The notes beneath the pieces are model-generated. The model did not search any database, was not told the origin of the DNA, and was given only the letters and a program-made list of their open reading frames with translations. From contig JAFEVB010000007.1 in assembly GCA_032629725.1 (NCBI GenBank), positions 62,001 through 126,000 on the forward strand: a stretch of 64,000 nt of DNA, written 5' to 3'. Shown piece after piece: positions 23,097-34,679 of the stretch. A program made the translations under genes and the position numbers. The stretch comes from Gremmenia infestans. Lineage: Eukaryota; Ascomycota; Leotiomycetes; Helotiales; Hamatocanthoscyphaceae. Each line of letters opens with the position of its first letter. Position 1 is the first letter of the stretch.

Positions 23097-23411
23097 CTAC
23101 GTCTTCGGGTTGACAGGAGATCGGTGAGGAGGCGAACGGACTGCACTTTGGACGTCACGGAAAGAGGAAGGTGTGTGGTCATCATCAATGCGCAAATGAC
23201 TGTGTTTCCAAATCAGGTCTTTGCATTCATCATGAATCTGTTTGCAAATACGCATGAGGGATGTTTGAGGGGGGCTAAGAGGATCAAACATCCCGTGGGG
23301 AATGGGTACAGCGTAGCCAGTTGGAATGAACTCTATGTCGAGTCTACAGGTAACGACATATTTAAATATCTCATTCCGGATCTCACGTGGGAGAATATCG
23401 AGGAAAGACAT
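23097..23411 (-). CDS. Short 2EXR/F-box-like protein, possibly truncated
   Basis: From Met at 23411 the frame encodes 104 residues. It opens with MSFLDILPREIRNEIFKYVV, the helical start common to fungal 2EXR/F-box-like proteins, and continues with TSLMRICKQIHDECKDLIWKHSHLRI, the second conserved helix of these families. The rest of the usual 200-300 residue protein is missing; the last 25 residues (RSPPHRSPVNPKT) look like read-through into noncoding sequence. The upstream in-frame sequence to 23546 has no ATG. It starts about 240 bp from the divergent DOHH gene. It may be a small gene or a truncated relic; the function is unknown. Confidence 0.5.
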   Translation of the reverse strand: MSFLDILPREIRNEIFKYVVTCRLDIEFIPTGYAVPIPHGMFDPLSPPQTSLMRICKQIHDECKDLIWKHSHLRIDDDHTPSSFRDVQSAVRSPPHRSPVNPKT

Positions 23412-23653
23412 TGCGACTTGGTTTTCTGGACGTAGCAGTAGCGTAGCGTTGTCGTTCTCGCCATCGAGCTTAGGCTTGAGCTTGGATACGCCGCTTTTAC
23501 TACAGTACTGTACTTCGTAATCCAGCCCGCCCGCCGCCTTAGTCACCTTCGACTTCGACCCCGCTAAATTAATAGAGCCTTTGAAATTTCAAGATCATGC
23601 AAATATTTGTAAAAATTCCTCCAACTTCAAGACGACGCAAACAAATCCACAAA

Positions 23654-24686
23654 ATGGCACCTTCAGCAACATCCCCCCCTCCCACCGAAGATGTAACAAT
23701 CCTTACCCTGCGCAAAACCTTGACCAGCGAATCCGAACCCCTTGCGCGCCGTTTCCGCGCCCTCTTCTCTCTCAAACACTTAGCCTGCCAGTCCTCCCTC
23801 CCCGCAATCCAAGCCATCGCCGCAGCCTTCACATCTCCTTCCGCGCTCCTAAAACACGAACTCGCATACTGTCTTGGACAAACGAAGGATCTCGCTAGTG
23901 TGCCATATTTAAGGGCTGTGCTTGAGAATAAGGATGAGGATGCTATGGTTCGACATGAGAGCGCAGAGGCGCTGGGCGCTATTGGGGATGTGGGCAGTTT
24001 GGAGTTACTGAGGAAGTTAAGAGATCAGAAGGAGGAGGTCAAGGAGGTCAGAGAAACATGTGAGATTGCTGTGGCGAGGATTGAGTGGGAGAATTCGGAG
24101 AAGGGAAGGAAAGAGAAGTTACGGCAGAGGTATGTTTTCCAACGTTTGCAATGAGGGGTAAGCTGACTTTGGCAGTGATTTTGCTTCAATCGACCCAGCG
24201 CCCCCGGCGGCACTTTTGGAGGATATAGAGACGGTGGAAGCACTGGAGAAGAAGTTGCTTGGTACGGAGCTGCCTTTATTCTTGAGATACAGAGCTATGT
24301 TCAGTCTGAGAGATCTTGCATCACCACCGGATCTTCCAACAGCTGTTCCTGCCGTCCATGCCCTTGCAAAAGGCTTCACAGACCCATCTGCGCTCTTTAG
24401 ACACGAAATCGCATTCGTTTTCGGCCAATTATCACACCCAGCATCTATCCCCGCTCTTTCCGCGGCTCTTGCCAATTTGGAGGAGGCTAGTATGGTTAGA
24501 CATGAAGCTGCTGAAGCGCTGGGCAGTCTTGGCGAGGAAGAAGGCGTCGAGGATGTACTGAAGCGGTTCTTGGGCGACGAAGACCAGATTGTGAGGGACA
24601 GTGTTATCGTTGCACTGGATATGGCTGAATTCGAGAAGGGGGGTGAAGTCGAGTATGCTTTGATTCCGGAGAATGCAATCGCGTAG
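23654..24686 (+). CDS. LIA1: Deoxyhypusine hydroxylase (HEAT-like, di-iron)
   Basis: Exons 23654-24129 and 24176-24686 encode 328 residues, the normal size. The protein is two tandem halves of HEAT-like repeats with four His-Glu metal-ligand pairs: LLKHELAYCLGQ (68-69), MVRHESAEALG (101-102), LFRHEIAFVFGQ (235-236) and MVRHEAAEALG (268-269). It hydroxylates deoxyhypusine on eIF5A in the cytosol to complete hypusine formation. The 46-nt intron has GTATGT, GCTGAC and GCAG and splits a Ser codon between the two halves. The start at 23654 is chosen because MAPSATSPPP directly precedes the first repeat; an in-frame Met 19 codons upstream gives a Lys/Arg-rich extension without conservation. Confidence 0.95.
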
Positions 24687-24861
24687 ATATCGGTGAAATA
24701 TCTGGGTGGGGTTATAGACTACTAGGTACCAAAGTGCTTGGGCCTTGAAGAGCAATTCGACCGATTCATCTCCATCTTTAATGTATTCAGAGTGACCACG
24801 GCGATAATAAAGCCATTTTTCAGACACCATTTGTTTCGGACTCGGAGAACTTCATGAGCTT

Positions 24862-25330
24862 TTAATTGTTCGTGTTCCACCTTTGAAAGTCAGTAGAAAC
24901 CAAGTGAGATCTTGTAAGATGGCTTACCTGTGACCACAATCACATTGGTAGAAAATAGTACTTCCTTCATCTGCGCCTCGCAGTTGTGCTGAAGTGTATT
25001 TGACCTCCTTCCGGCCACACATTTCGCAAGTCATCGCAATCTTGACCGAATTCTCCATGTCGCTTCTTTCCACGGTCTGAACCGCGGATCGCTTTTGTCG
25101 TAAAAGTGAAGGGAATGAAGCCGCTTTTGTGGTTGTTGTAATAGTCTTCGATGCAGTATCTGAAAGCGCATTAGAACTTGTTTTTACGAGAGCATAGTAA
25201 TAGTGTATTGCATACCTTTATTTTCAGCGCTGCAACATTCGCAGAGCAGAATGGTATTCTGATTGCCGGTGGAACTGTCAAGCAGATTGCCACAATCTGT
25301 GCAAAAAACAAGGGATCCGATGGCAGACAT
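24862..25330 (-). CDS. RPA12: RNA polymerase I subunit A12 (Rpa12)
   Basis: Exons 25330-25216, 25159-24928 and 24880-24862 encode 121 residues, typical of Rpa12. The N-terminal zinc ribbon is C10-x2-C13 ... C30-x2-C33 (VFCTDCGNLL, LLCECC). The C-terminal TFIIS-like ribbon begins MTCEMCGRKEV (C83, C86), then the acidic hairpin GADEGSTIFY, whose Asp-Glu stimulates RNA cleavage, and ends CGHRWNTNN. Rpa12 works in the nucleolar Pol I enzyme in transcript cleavage and termination. Oddity: the last ligand pair reads C111-D-C113 instead of C-x2-C. Introns have GTATGC/TTCAG and GTAAGC/CAAAG ends; the second is 47 nt with a CTGAC branch. It is divergent from the SCC2 gene. Confidence 0.9.
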
Positions 25331-25704
25331 CTTGATTATTGTTGTTCTTGTTCTTTTTGTTGTACACAGTTCCTCTAGATGAGGCTTCAGCTTTTTTTCT
25401 TCGTTCAGGAGCGACCAAGCCTCGTGGCTGACTAAGCAAACTATCTCACTGAGTACCTACGGCTGCAGCACCAATTTCGACCTAGCAGCAGCCTTGCCTC
25501 ACGATGCCCAGAGCTTCAACTCCATACTATACCGCATGGGACATTTCAGATGCCTCCAGACTCAATTGAATATTGACCTTCTCATTCAGTATTCTCTCTT
25601 GCAATGTGCCTGTACTTTCTATCAAATACTCATGGTCGCCATAATTGCCCACCGTTTCAACAATATCCACCATCGAGGGACCAGCCTCTTCTCCCACCCT
25701 CATC
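25331..25704. other. Divergent promoter RPA12/SCC2
   Basis: The 374-bp interval between the start codons of RPA12 (minus) and the cohesin loader gene (plus) should hold both promoters. It shows no gene. Frames that cross it are not conserved. Confidence 0.6.
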
Positions 25705-28700
25705 ATGGCAACCAACGGCTATCCCCGCTTTGGAGGGGACACAAATGTTCCAAATGGTACTCTCACAATGAATGGAACCTATCAGCCAAAACCCAGGGTT
25801 CTCACCGTCGATGAAGCTCTTCCATTAACCCCATTTACCTCTATTGTCCCCTTCAACTCAGGTTCGCTCACGCTGTTGCCCCTCCATTCTGGAGCCGTAC
25901 ACTGACAATTCACTTTCAGATATCGTACCCCTCCCATTAGTGGGCCTTAGATCATCCGTATCATTATTTCCAACTGAAGCCGAGCGTGAAAAGGGAAGGC
26001 AAGGTCTCGAAAGCCTCAATCGCCAGGCTGCTGATCCTCAAAACACTTCGCAGAGACTACAGAGGAGCTTGGATGATTTAAAGGCGCTTCTGAAGCCAGA
26101 GGGAATTCCTCAATAGTGGGTTACAACAGATGTATATGTTCAAGCCTAAGCTAAACCCCTCCAGTAAATTCAAAACTGCTCCCAAGTTTACACCAGGATC
26201 CACTACGAACGAACAACCAAGAGTCACACTATCACCTTTTGCAAAGATGGTACTTGATGGGACCGGTGTTGAATTCACCTGTCCCTCACCTCCCCAGCCT
26301 CCTCCACAGCATCTGAGCTCTCGACCAAATAACCCCAAGTCACCCAAGAAATCGAGAGCGGATCAAAGCCAACATCAGCAACGAGCAGTATCAAACCAAA
26401 CGGCACACGACGACAATTCAACTATCACAGTTCAGATACCAAAGAAGCAGTCAAAGCCGCAAGTTGCGACCCCTCCTCAACCTACACCCTTCAAGCCCAG
26501 CTCCGGCATTTCGGTGGTTATTCCAAGTCTCCCAAATGACTTCCGACGTGATCAGTACACACCATCGAAGAAACCTCATAGTTCATCTTCAGCCCGGCCG
26601 CAAGTCCAGCATTCAACCCTCAATCCTCCAAAATCAGCACCTCAGCCTCACCAGAGTAGTGTGCCTTTGGTGAAGATTCCCATTCAAACCCCTACTCAAC
26701 AAATAGTACAAACTCCGATCAAACCAGAGACGCCCAAAAAGCTGGCTCCACAAGTTTCCCCAGCTGCTCCAAGCTCGGGATCTAACCCTGCCTTGGCAGT
26801 TGTAATCCCCAATCTGCCTGCGACCTTCCAAGCTGAGGACTACGGGGTGGTTCCAGATTCACCCGATACACCTCAGCACCTTTCACGGAAGCGAAAACGT
26901 TCTGAGATTGATGAGTATGAAGAAGGTTCATCCCTTACTGTTGACCAGAGAGAAAAGGGAGACGCAGCAGCTCGAAATCTCCGTGGGTTTCTTCAGGAAA
27001 TCTTCGAGGTTGAAGATCAGATACAGCCGGATGGATTTTCCGGGAATCAGCTTTTTACATCCACCAGAGAAGGAATAAGTCTTACCACCATAGCCCAAAC
27101 CAAAGTCGAAAGCTTGCTACAGAAAATCATATCCGCAGGGCGTTTTACACAAGCCCCTCTAGACGAACTCCTCCGACTGCAGAAGCTCTCCGAAGGTGCT
27201 CTCAAGGAATCAGAAAACATTGACGTCAAAATCTATGATAGCATGGGAGACTCAGAAGTAGAGGCATGGCTTCAGCAAGTCGATAGTGCAGAGCTCGGAC
27301 TCAAGGCCGCGAGAACGTCTCTGCGATTAATGTCTGGAGGTCGTGAGGACAGACAGCTCTATTCCGAAGACGTTATTTTAACAGCTTTGAACTCTTTCAA
27401 GAATGTGGTGGAAAATTGCATAGTTCCAGTCGTGGAAATGCGCAGTTCTGGGTCATCCTCAACGACATTCAAACTATTATCTGCTCAAAAGAAACTCATC
27501 AACAATTTGTTGACCCAATGCCGACGCGTTCTCTCTCTCTTGGCGTCCCTCGTGGCCAATATCGAGCTTTCTGAAACTGTCATCAACATACTCGAGTTCA
27601 CAACGTCACGCTTGATTTTTGTTGAAAACGCCCCGGTTGAGCGTGACTCGATTCTTGGCGTCGCGAAGTTTGATAGCCTGCGTGTTGTAGCCATGGATGC
27701 TCTAGCCCAGATTTTCCTCTGTTTCCCAACGCAGCGACAAGGCATTTTTGACGAGATCCTTACTTCTCTGGAGAAACTGCCAGTCACGAAGCAAAGCGCT
27801 CGTCAGTTCAAGCTTGCGGAAGGAGGCAGCATTCAGCTTGTTTCAGCATTGATCATGCGTCTCATTCAAACAAGTGCCAGTAAGCCCGATGTCGCCAAGG
27901 CAAAGCGGAGAAACAAAGCACTTGAAGCCCTCAATGGAGATGATGATGGGGACAGTGTGAACTCTAACGCCAAACAAGTTTCTGATGTGCGGTATACTGT
28001 CAACTCGGAGCCTCGAGCCGAGCAACAAGCTGTGACAGCGATCCAGGAGCTGAAGGAGGAAATCTCTCCCCTTTTAGATACTGCTAAAACCAACGCGAGC
28101 TACGTTGTGGGATTTATCGTAGGCAGAGCTATGAAGTCTACTAAAACAGGCGATGCCCCATATAGGAATCTACTTGATCTTTTCGTGGAGGATTTTATCA
28201 CGTGTTTGAATTCACCAGACTGGCCTGCGGCCGAGCTCCTGCTTCGCCTTTTCCTCTTCAAGATGGTGCACCTAGCAGAGGGTGATAAAACACCTGCTCC
28301 AGCTAAGAATATGGCTCTCGACCTGCTTGGTCTCATGGGCTCCGCCATATCTGAGCTCAATTCGCACGTTCGGAAAACAGCCACGTCTCTAGAGACTGGA
28401 GACGAATTAGCACAGTATCTCGTAAGACTGGCTTTCTCGTCGCTAGAAAAGAGATGCTCTCTTGCCGATCTTGTATCGTGGTCATGTGGCCCGTTTCGGG
28501 TATCACTGGAGTATCTTGAAGAGCGTTACTCTCAGGATCCTCAATTGCACAGCGCTATTGGATACTTTATGGCTGAGTGGGCTTCCAAAATTTGCTCGAC
28601 TTTCGAGATGATCGACGAGGATCAGGAGGACTGGACGCAAATTGAAGCAGAATATGGGCGACTAGCTTATCGCCTTCGGATGATGGTCAGCGATAGGAGG

Positions 28701-31547
28701 TGGCTCTCGACCGAATACAGCTTTGACACTGTCAGCCCACCTCATGCACGTATCGCATACTCATTAACCTTGCTGCATTCGCAATTCTGCGAATCTTTTG
28801 GCCGAGTTCTCACAATCCTGCTAGGATCCATGACTAGCGAACAAGCAACAGTTCGAAGTAAGAGTTTGAAGAGTGTAAACCAAGTACTAGATACGGATCC
28901 AACTATTCTTGATCGAGAACCGGCCGTGATGAATTTGATACTGAGATGTTCAAATGATGCGTCTGTACAAGTTCGCGATTCCGCTCTCAATCTAGTCGGA
29001 AAGTGTATCAGCTTGCGACCTGCGCTCGAGGAAGAGATGATCCCAGGTATCTTACAGCGAGTCAACGACAGTGGTATTGGTGTGCGAAAGCGTGCCATGA
29101 GGTTATCCAAAGACATATACCTACGGAATACGAATCGAGATGTTAGGAGCTTAATTGCCGATTCTCTGCTTCATCGGGTGGTCGATCAAGATGAGGGTGT
29201 GCAAGAATTAGCTCGACAGACAATTGAAGAAGTTTGGATGTCACCTTTCTACCAACCGACATCTGTTGAGGACACGTCAGCGCAATTCAGATTGGGTATG
29301 GCTGACCATGTTGCACTCATGGTCAAAACCGTACAACGGGGCAGCGGCGTTTCTTCTGTGTTGGACAAGGTCTTGAAAAACATGCTGTCGGAAGATTCCA
29401 AGTATGCCGCGGCAAACTTCAAGGTCTGCAAAGCTTTGGTTGCCACCATGTTTGAAACAATCATTGACAATCCTGCTGGCGAGGGAAACGGGGCTCCATC
29501 CGCTCGTGATGCACTGTTAGTGCTCATGATTTTCGCTAAGTCGAACGCTAAGCTGTTCACTTCTGAGCAGACCCAGCTTCTTCAGCCTTATACTTCGAAC
29601 GTAAGTGGTGGAGACGACATGGCTATTTTCCGGTCTGTGATAGTCATCTTTCGTCATGTTTTGCCTCAATTATCAAAGGCTCATAATGCATTTCTCGGTG
29701 AGGTAAGAAAGGTTCTTATTCAACAAGTTGGACGCATGGGACGAGCTATTTTGGACGACTTGATAGCCTGTCTATGGATAATCAGCGAAGTTCTCGGAGA
29801 CTTTCAAAACCTGACTCGGTTGACGTTGTCAAGCTTGGTCGGAATCAATGGTTTGAAAAATGTCGATCTGAATGACCCTACCAAAGCAGGCCATGTCAGA
29901 AAGATCACTCGCCTACTTTTGATTGGTGGAATGTGCGGAAAGCATTGCGACTTGGATCCGCATGCCGAGTTCTTCAAGGGGGCTTTTCCCACATGGAAGG
30001 ACAACTCTGTTTCCAAACTGATGTGTGACACCTTTGCGCCGTTTGCGTCACCTTCACAGCCACTCGAGGTACGAAAGGGTGCTCTGGATGCGATTGGGAT
30101 GGTGTGTCAGTCTTGGCCAAAGAATTTCTCTTCAGCCAATATATACACTTCATTCCGGGAGGTGTTCAATGATAAGAATCCAGTATTGGAGACAATTGTA
30201 CTGGGAGCCTTCAAAGATTTCCTGCTGCTTGAAGAAAAACGCTCTGAGGCCGGACGAGAAGCCTTGCCCGGTGCTGCTGCAGATCCCACTGCTAAATTGG
30301 GCGTGATGGGTGGTGGCCAAGGCGATGGTGTTGCGATTGGCATAGCCCAAAGATTTTTGGTAGACGTCGTCCGCATCGCATTATCTCGTCAAGATGAGCA
30401 AGGGCTTCTGGCAACAGAAGTGGTCGCCAGTGTAGCTAGACAAGGCCTTGTTCATCCAAAGGAATGCGGGGTACCATTGATTGCTTTGGAAACGTCTCAA
30501 AACTCGAAAATTGCAGAGATCGCTTTTAGAGAGCATCGTGCGGTTCACGAGAAGCACGAGACAATTCTAGAGAAGGAGTACATGAGGGCTGTGCAAATGG
30601 CATACACCTACCAGCGAGATGTGGCTAAGAACACTAACGGTGCAACCCTCAATCCATATACTTCCAAACTTCACCAGATGATCGAAGTTCTGAAGATCAG
30701 CAAAGTAAAGAACCGCAAAAGGTTTTTCGAGACTCTGTGCTCTCGTATTGACTTCGATCCCGCCAAAATCGACATCGAGGAGGTTCCGCATCACTTGGAC
30801 TTCTCTCAATTTATCATTGAAAACATGGCATTCTTTGAGTACGCAACCGTTGATGAGCTCTTAGCTGCTATCACGGCAATGGAAAAGGTGGTTGCAGCAA
30901 CTGGAACCGGAATCGCGCATTCTATCGAGACGGAGATTTTCCACGTTAGTCTGGATCAACCTTCTCAAGTCGACGCAAATGGTCAAATGCAGCCTGTCCA
31001 GCCTACCATTGACCCACGTCGCATGCAGCTTCTTACTGCTTCTTCCATGATGCTTACCAGTCTCTGGAGTGCTCGCACATTCCTCAGACGCCAGTATGGT
31101 CTCATGAACAAACAGCGCGACAACAAGAACAAATCAGCAAGCAAGGATCTCAACAGAGCACCTGTGAAGGCTCAAGGCGTTAGTGGCGACAAATTTTGGG
31201 AGGATACGTCTTCGACCATGGCCGCACTGGACTCGGAAGACAGTATGATGAATCAATGCCGCGCCTTTGTTGAGCTCTTAAATGTGGACCACGATTTCAA
31301 GGTTGCAGCAGAAGGAGACGAGGAGGCTGAACGAGCTAGGTTGAGCACACCCAGTGAAGACGAAGAGGGTACACCGGGCCCACCTGGTGGAAGTGGCAGA
31401 GGACGTAAGAGAAAGAGTGGCGGCACTCCTGGCGGTCGGAAGAAACGCGCTCGATCATCTTCTTTTCCACGTGGTCGTGGTAGACCTAAAAATCTAGGGA
31501 AGTCTAAAGCCAGTGTGGAGAGAAGCGACGGCGAGGATGATTGGTAG
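25705..31547 (+). CDS. SCC2: Cohesin loader Scc2/Mis4/Nipped-B homologue, with 5' frame break
   Basis: Exon 1 (25705-25861) joins exon 2 (25920 on) through a GTTCGC..TTTCAG intron with a CTGAC branch and reads MATNGYPRFGG ... PFNSDIVPLPLVGL ... LKALLKPEGIPQ, then a TAG at 26114. The large frame 26130-31547 begins MYMFKPKLNP and gives 1805 residues. It has a disordered Pro/Ser/Gln-rich N-part (with the SPFAKMVLDGTGVEF box), then a long HEAT-repeat solenoid (for example TVRSKSLKSVNQVLD, VQVRDSALNLVGKC, GVRKRAMRLSKDIYLR) typical of Scc2, and a basic C-terminus with an AT-hook-like RGRGRPK. It loads cohesin on chromatin. Only about 19 nt separate the two frames, too short for an intron, so the N-terminus is unresolved. 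Confidence 0.88.
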
Positions 31548-32249
31548 TAAAAAGCGGACCGGAGGTGTGCTATATGGCGTTTTCAGGTATTTGGGTTTAG
31601 GAGTCGAGATTTGTGCGCAAGGGGAGTTGTAAGAAACATATGTATCATAGGAGTGGACATTCTATGTGCTTATTTTCATGGGAAGGGGCGGAATCTCTGG
31701 GAAAGGGAGATCATTGCATCATTGCATCATTGCGAATTATGGCACTGACAGCATAGAGCTATCTTGCAAGATGGCTGTACATGAATTAAATATATTTTCA
31801 AACACAATAATTCTCTTGAAGTTTCCATTATGTCGTGCGAGATCGCGCTTGATTTTAGTGATGCCAAACCTAAAGCTTAGTGATTGAACGTTGAAACCTC
31901 TCCAACTCGGCTTCCCCTTTCCTTTCCCCGAACTTTTGCATTGAAGAGAAAATGTTCGAATAAAGGAAAGCAAGTCCGCATCTGTCACGTCATCCTGAAA
32001 CATCACGGCCTCAAAAGATTGTTGCTTGGTCTCGCAGTAATCGAATGAGGACTACCACTGGCTTACGGCCGAAAGGCGGAACAATACAACCACCACACCA
32101 AACCACGACACTATATGACCAAGTGATTTTTCGGTTTCGCTTGAACGCGCGGCTCAAAGGGTCGGGACAACTGCTCTCGATAAGTTTGAGGCAGCGGCCG
32201 TAAACATCTTACATGTAATACGTCAATGGCGGAGTTGGTGTGAAAGTGA

Positions 32250-32262
32250 AGATATATATAAG
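32250..32262 (+). promoter_or_regulatory. TATA-like element upstream of small orphan gene
   Basis: AGATATATATAAG lies about 160 bp ahead of the ATG at 32419 and about 40 bp ahead of a pyrimidine/CAACCCTT leader, a layout expected for a strong fungal promoter. The call rests on position and sequence only. Confidence 0.45.
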
Positions 32263-32301
32263 GGAGTAAAAAGCCTCCCTGGGCAATTAACACTACAATA
32301 C

Positions 32302-32333
32302 TTCAACCCTTCAACCCTTCAACCCTTCAACCC
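32302..32333. repeat. Four tandem TTCAACCC units in a leader region
   Basis: The 8-bp unit TTCAACCC is repeated four times without change, just upstream of the small orphan gene and downstream of its TATA-like element, so it would lie in the 5' untranslated leader. Confidence 0.85.
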
Positions 32334-32418
32334 TTTGAATTCACAAAGACTGCAATTATCTCATATTCATACTTTGAGACACAAAACAACTATCCAACTA
32401 GAACGCCAAATCAACGCA

Positions 32419-32724
32419 ATGTGCTGCCACAACAAACGCATCAACCGCCAAAACGGCATCATCTACACGCACCAACCCCGCCCAACACTCGCGCGTATGC
32501 TCGTCGAGCATTTCCAGGCAAAGGGTCAGCAGAAGAAAGTGATGGCCCAGACTTCTACTTCTGAGGCAGCTTCGATATGGGAATCGAAGCTTGTGGGAGG
32601 AAGGGGGATGGGATGGGTGGATGAGAAGCAAGGATTTCCGGTTCCTGATGAGAGGGGTGCGAGGAATGAAATGGGGGTGAGAAATGACTTGCCGAGTTAT
32701 GGACAAGTTATGAAGAGTGGTTGA
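32419..32724 (+). CDS. Small orphan protein, 101 aa
   Basis: A single exon from the first ATG encodes 101 residues. The start is Cys- and basic-rich (MCCHNKRINRQNG), followed by QPRPTLARMLVEHFQAKGQQKK, a possible amphipathic helix, and a Gly/Arg/Glu-rich, probably disordered tail ending in LPSYGQVMKSG. I recognise no domain and see no signal peptide or membrane segment. Support for a real gene comes from a well-placed TATA-like element and leader and from base composition unlike the AT-rich flanks. The sequence upstream stays open in frame to 32335 but has no ATG. The function is unknown. Confidence 0.5.
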   Translation: MCCHNKRINRQNGIIYTHQPRPTLARMLVEHFQAKGQQKKVMAQTSTSEAASIWESKLVGGRGMGWVDEKQGFPVPDERGARNEMGVRNDLPSYGQVMKSG

Positions 32725-33701
32725 GGATGTGCTGGGAGGGTGGGTGATCTAGGGGAAAGGATGAAGGAGAGGGTGGTTTTGTTTGTAATGTATACGGATG
32801 ACTTATAGATCTTGGTTATGGATTATTAGGTTTCACCATTCAGTTGCTCATTGGAAGATGTATAAGGATACGAATGTTGCATGTTGCATGTTGCAAGTTG
32901 CATACGGATCGCCTCGTAGGCCTATCTTCTCGGTCTAACACTACCAGATGTGGAGGAAATTTGATGGCGACCTGAGTAGTAGAATGGCGGAAGCTTTTTA
33001 TCATATATATATATATTAATGAGTCTCCAATCGACGATGATGAATCACACCCTCTATATCAATGCGATCAAAAAGTAAGTGAGCACCGGCAGGCACGTTG
33101 GCTTTGAACTTTCAAGCACGAGATTGCTAAGGAGGCAAATATTCGAGAGAAGAACTCGTCGCTGGAGGCAACTTTACATCTTAGTGAAATAGAATAGATT
33201 ATATTAGTTAGATACATACCTGGTCACTCACCGGTTGATTTGTTAAGTGGTTAAGTGAAACATAATAAGTAGTGCTGATTGATGGATGAGTAAATAAAAG
33301 ATGAGGATTTCTTTATTAAGCAGGCCAGGGCCCCGCTTAATCCACACCTATCTTGATAGCGGCACGTACTAGCGCTACGTAGATCAGGCCAGGCGTAACT
33401 AAACGCCCCCACCACACCTCACCTCCACAGCCACCATCGGCCGAATATCGTACATCGTCTTAACACTTCAATCTACCATCATTATTTTGGCTTCCGGGAT
33501 AGAAGCTGTTCTTCTTGTCCATTTATGCATCAATACATTTCTAAATCTCCTCCGTGATTAAATCTTTCAATTTCAAGGATCCCGTTCTTGCTTCTCTTCA
33601 TCCAATCAATCCGCAGGTGAAACGGCTTCACCGACGTAAGCTCATCATTACCAACACTAACGCTCAACCTTGACAGACACTTCTTTCCAAGCAAAGCAAC
33701 A
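32725..33701. other. Intergenic with short repeats
   Basis: Contains GTTGCAT repeated near 32876-32901 and an (AT)n run near 33003-33017. No gene is recognised; the promoter of the 2EXR gene lies at its end. Confidence 0.5.
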
Positions 33702-34679
33702 ATGGATAAAGACGCAGGATCAACAGTGTCAGAAGATTCTATGCCAATAGACACCGTCGAGTCTTCACAATCTGAAATCGAATTGAGCAACGGCGTTAAA
33801 CTTCCCCTCCGCACCGTCGCCCGTTCCCTTCCTGGAACCTCCTCAACAATCTCGAAAGCCCTCAGAAATACCTTCCAGCGCAGCCCCGCGAGATTTGGCA
33901 AATTTCCCCTCCTTCCCGCCGAATTACGGCTCAAGATATGGAAAGCTGCTCTGGAGCCTCGCGTCCACGAACTCCATCCCTGCTCAAAACTGTACAACCA
34001 GCGCATGACATTCCGCTCCAACGCCTCGCAAACACCCCCCATCTTCCACGCCTGCCATGAAGCCCGCCAGGTCGCGCTCAAACACTATCGACTGATGAGA
34101 TATGATCCCGTGGGCGGAAACAGTTCCGGCAAGGGGATTCTGCGCTTTTACTTCTGTCCGAAGCTTGACACCCTACTGTTGAATAGCTTGATGGGGTTGT
34201 TCGTGATGTTTGTGTTGTTGGAGGAGCATACGAGTCATGTGGGAACAATGCAGGGCTGGGAGACTGTCGCGTTCGATGCCGAGAGGGCCCAGCTTATTAC
34301 GCTACTGAGTGGGATTCCTGGGCACAATGTTCAGCCCAGGATCAAGGAGCTATTCCCGGAACTCAAACGACTTGTTATTGCGTTTGATTACAAGAAGAAT
34401 GGGAAAACGAGGTTCAGGACTAGTGTTTGGCCAGGGGAGAATGGGACCTCTTTGAAATCGTTTCCATGGCCTGTTATTGAAACTTCCCAATTCGAGGAGA
34501 TTTTTAAGCCGATGAGACAATTTCTGGTCAATGACTATGAAGGCAGAGGGGATGTACCTGAAATGATTGTTGCGAAAGTTAAGAGGAAGCAGTTTATCAG
34601 GGGGGATGTTAGGTATGTGTTTAGGAAGGGTTGTGCGATGTTGCGGATTCATCCCAGAGGGGTTTTCCGACGTATTTGA
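33702..34679 (+). CDS. 2EXR-domain protein of unknown function
   Basis: A single exon encodes 325 residues. After about 60 polar residues comes FGKFPLLPAELRLKIWKAALEPRVHEL, the signature start of the fungal 2EXR/F-box-like family (F..LP.ELR..IW). It is followed by PPIFHACHEARQVALKHY, the second conserved helix (L..C..SR..AL..Y). The rest (RFYFCPKLDTLLLNS, LKRLVIAFDYKK) matches the usual middle of these proteins, including the PxxDTLxL strand. Such proteins are numerous in Pezizomycotina; their function is mostly unknown and the F-box link is not demonstrated. No signal peptide. The gene is convergent with the GLTP gene, 250 bp away. Confidence 0.8.
   Translation: MDKDAGSTVSEDSMPIDTVESSQSEIELSNGVKLPLRTVARSLPGTSSTISKALRNTFQRSPARFGKFPLLPAELRLKIWKAALEPRVHELHPCSKLYNQRMTFRSNASQTPPIFHACHEARQVALKHYRLMRYDPVGGNSSGKGILRFYFCPKLDTLLLNSLMGLFVMFVLLEEHTSHVGTMQGWETVAFDAERAQLITLLSGIPGHNVQPRIKELFPELKRLVIAFDYKKNGKTRFRTSVWPGENGTSLKSFPWPVIETSQFEEIFKPMRQFLVNDYEGRGDVPEMIVAKVKRKQFIRGDVRYVFRKGCAMLRIHPRGVFRRI

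Larger units (their letters stand above)
31548..32418. other. Intergenic with small tandem repeats
   Basis: This is the 3' flank of SCC2 and the promoter of the small orphan gene. ATCATTGC occurs three times at 31710-31733. A TATA-like run and a CAACCCTT repeat are listed separately. No gene is seen. Confidence 0.5.

Noticed and set aside
26114..26129. 14-16-nt intron joining the SCC2 frames
   Set aside because: Although it begins near GT and ends in CAACAG, it is far below the minimum intron length and lacks a branch point.
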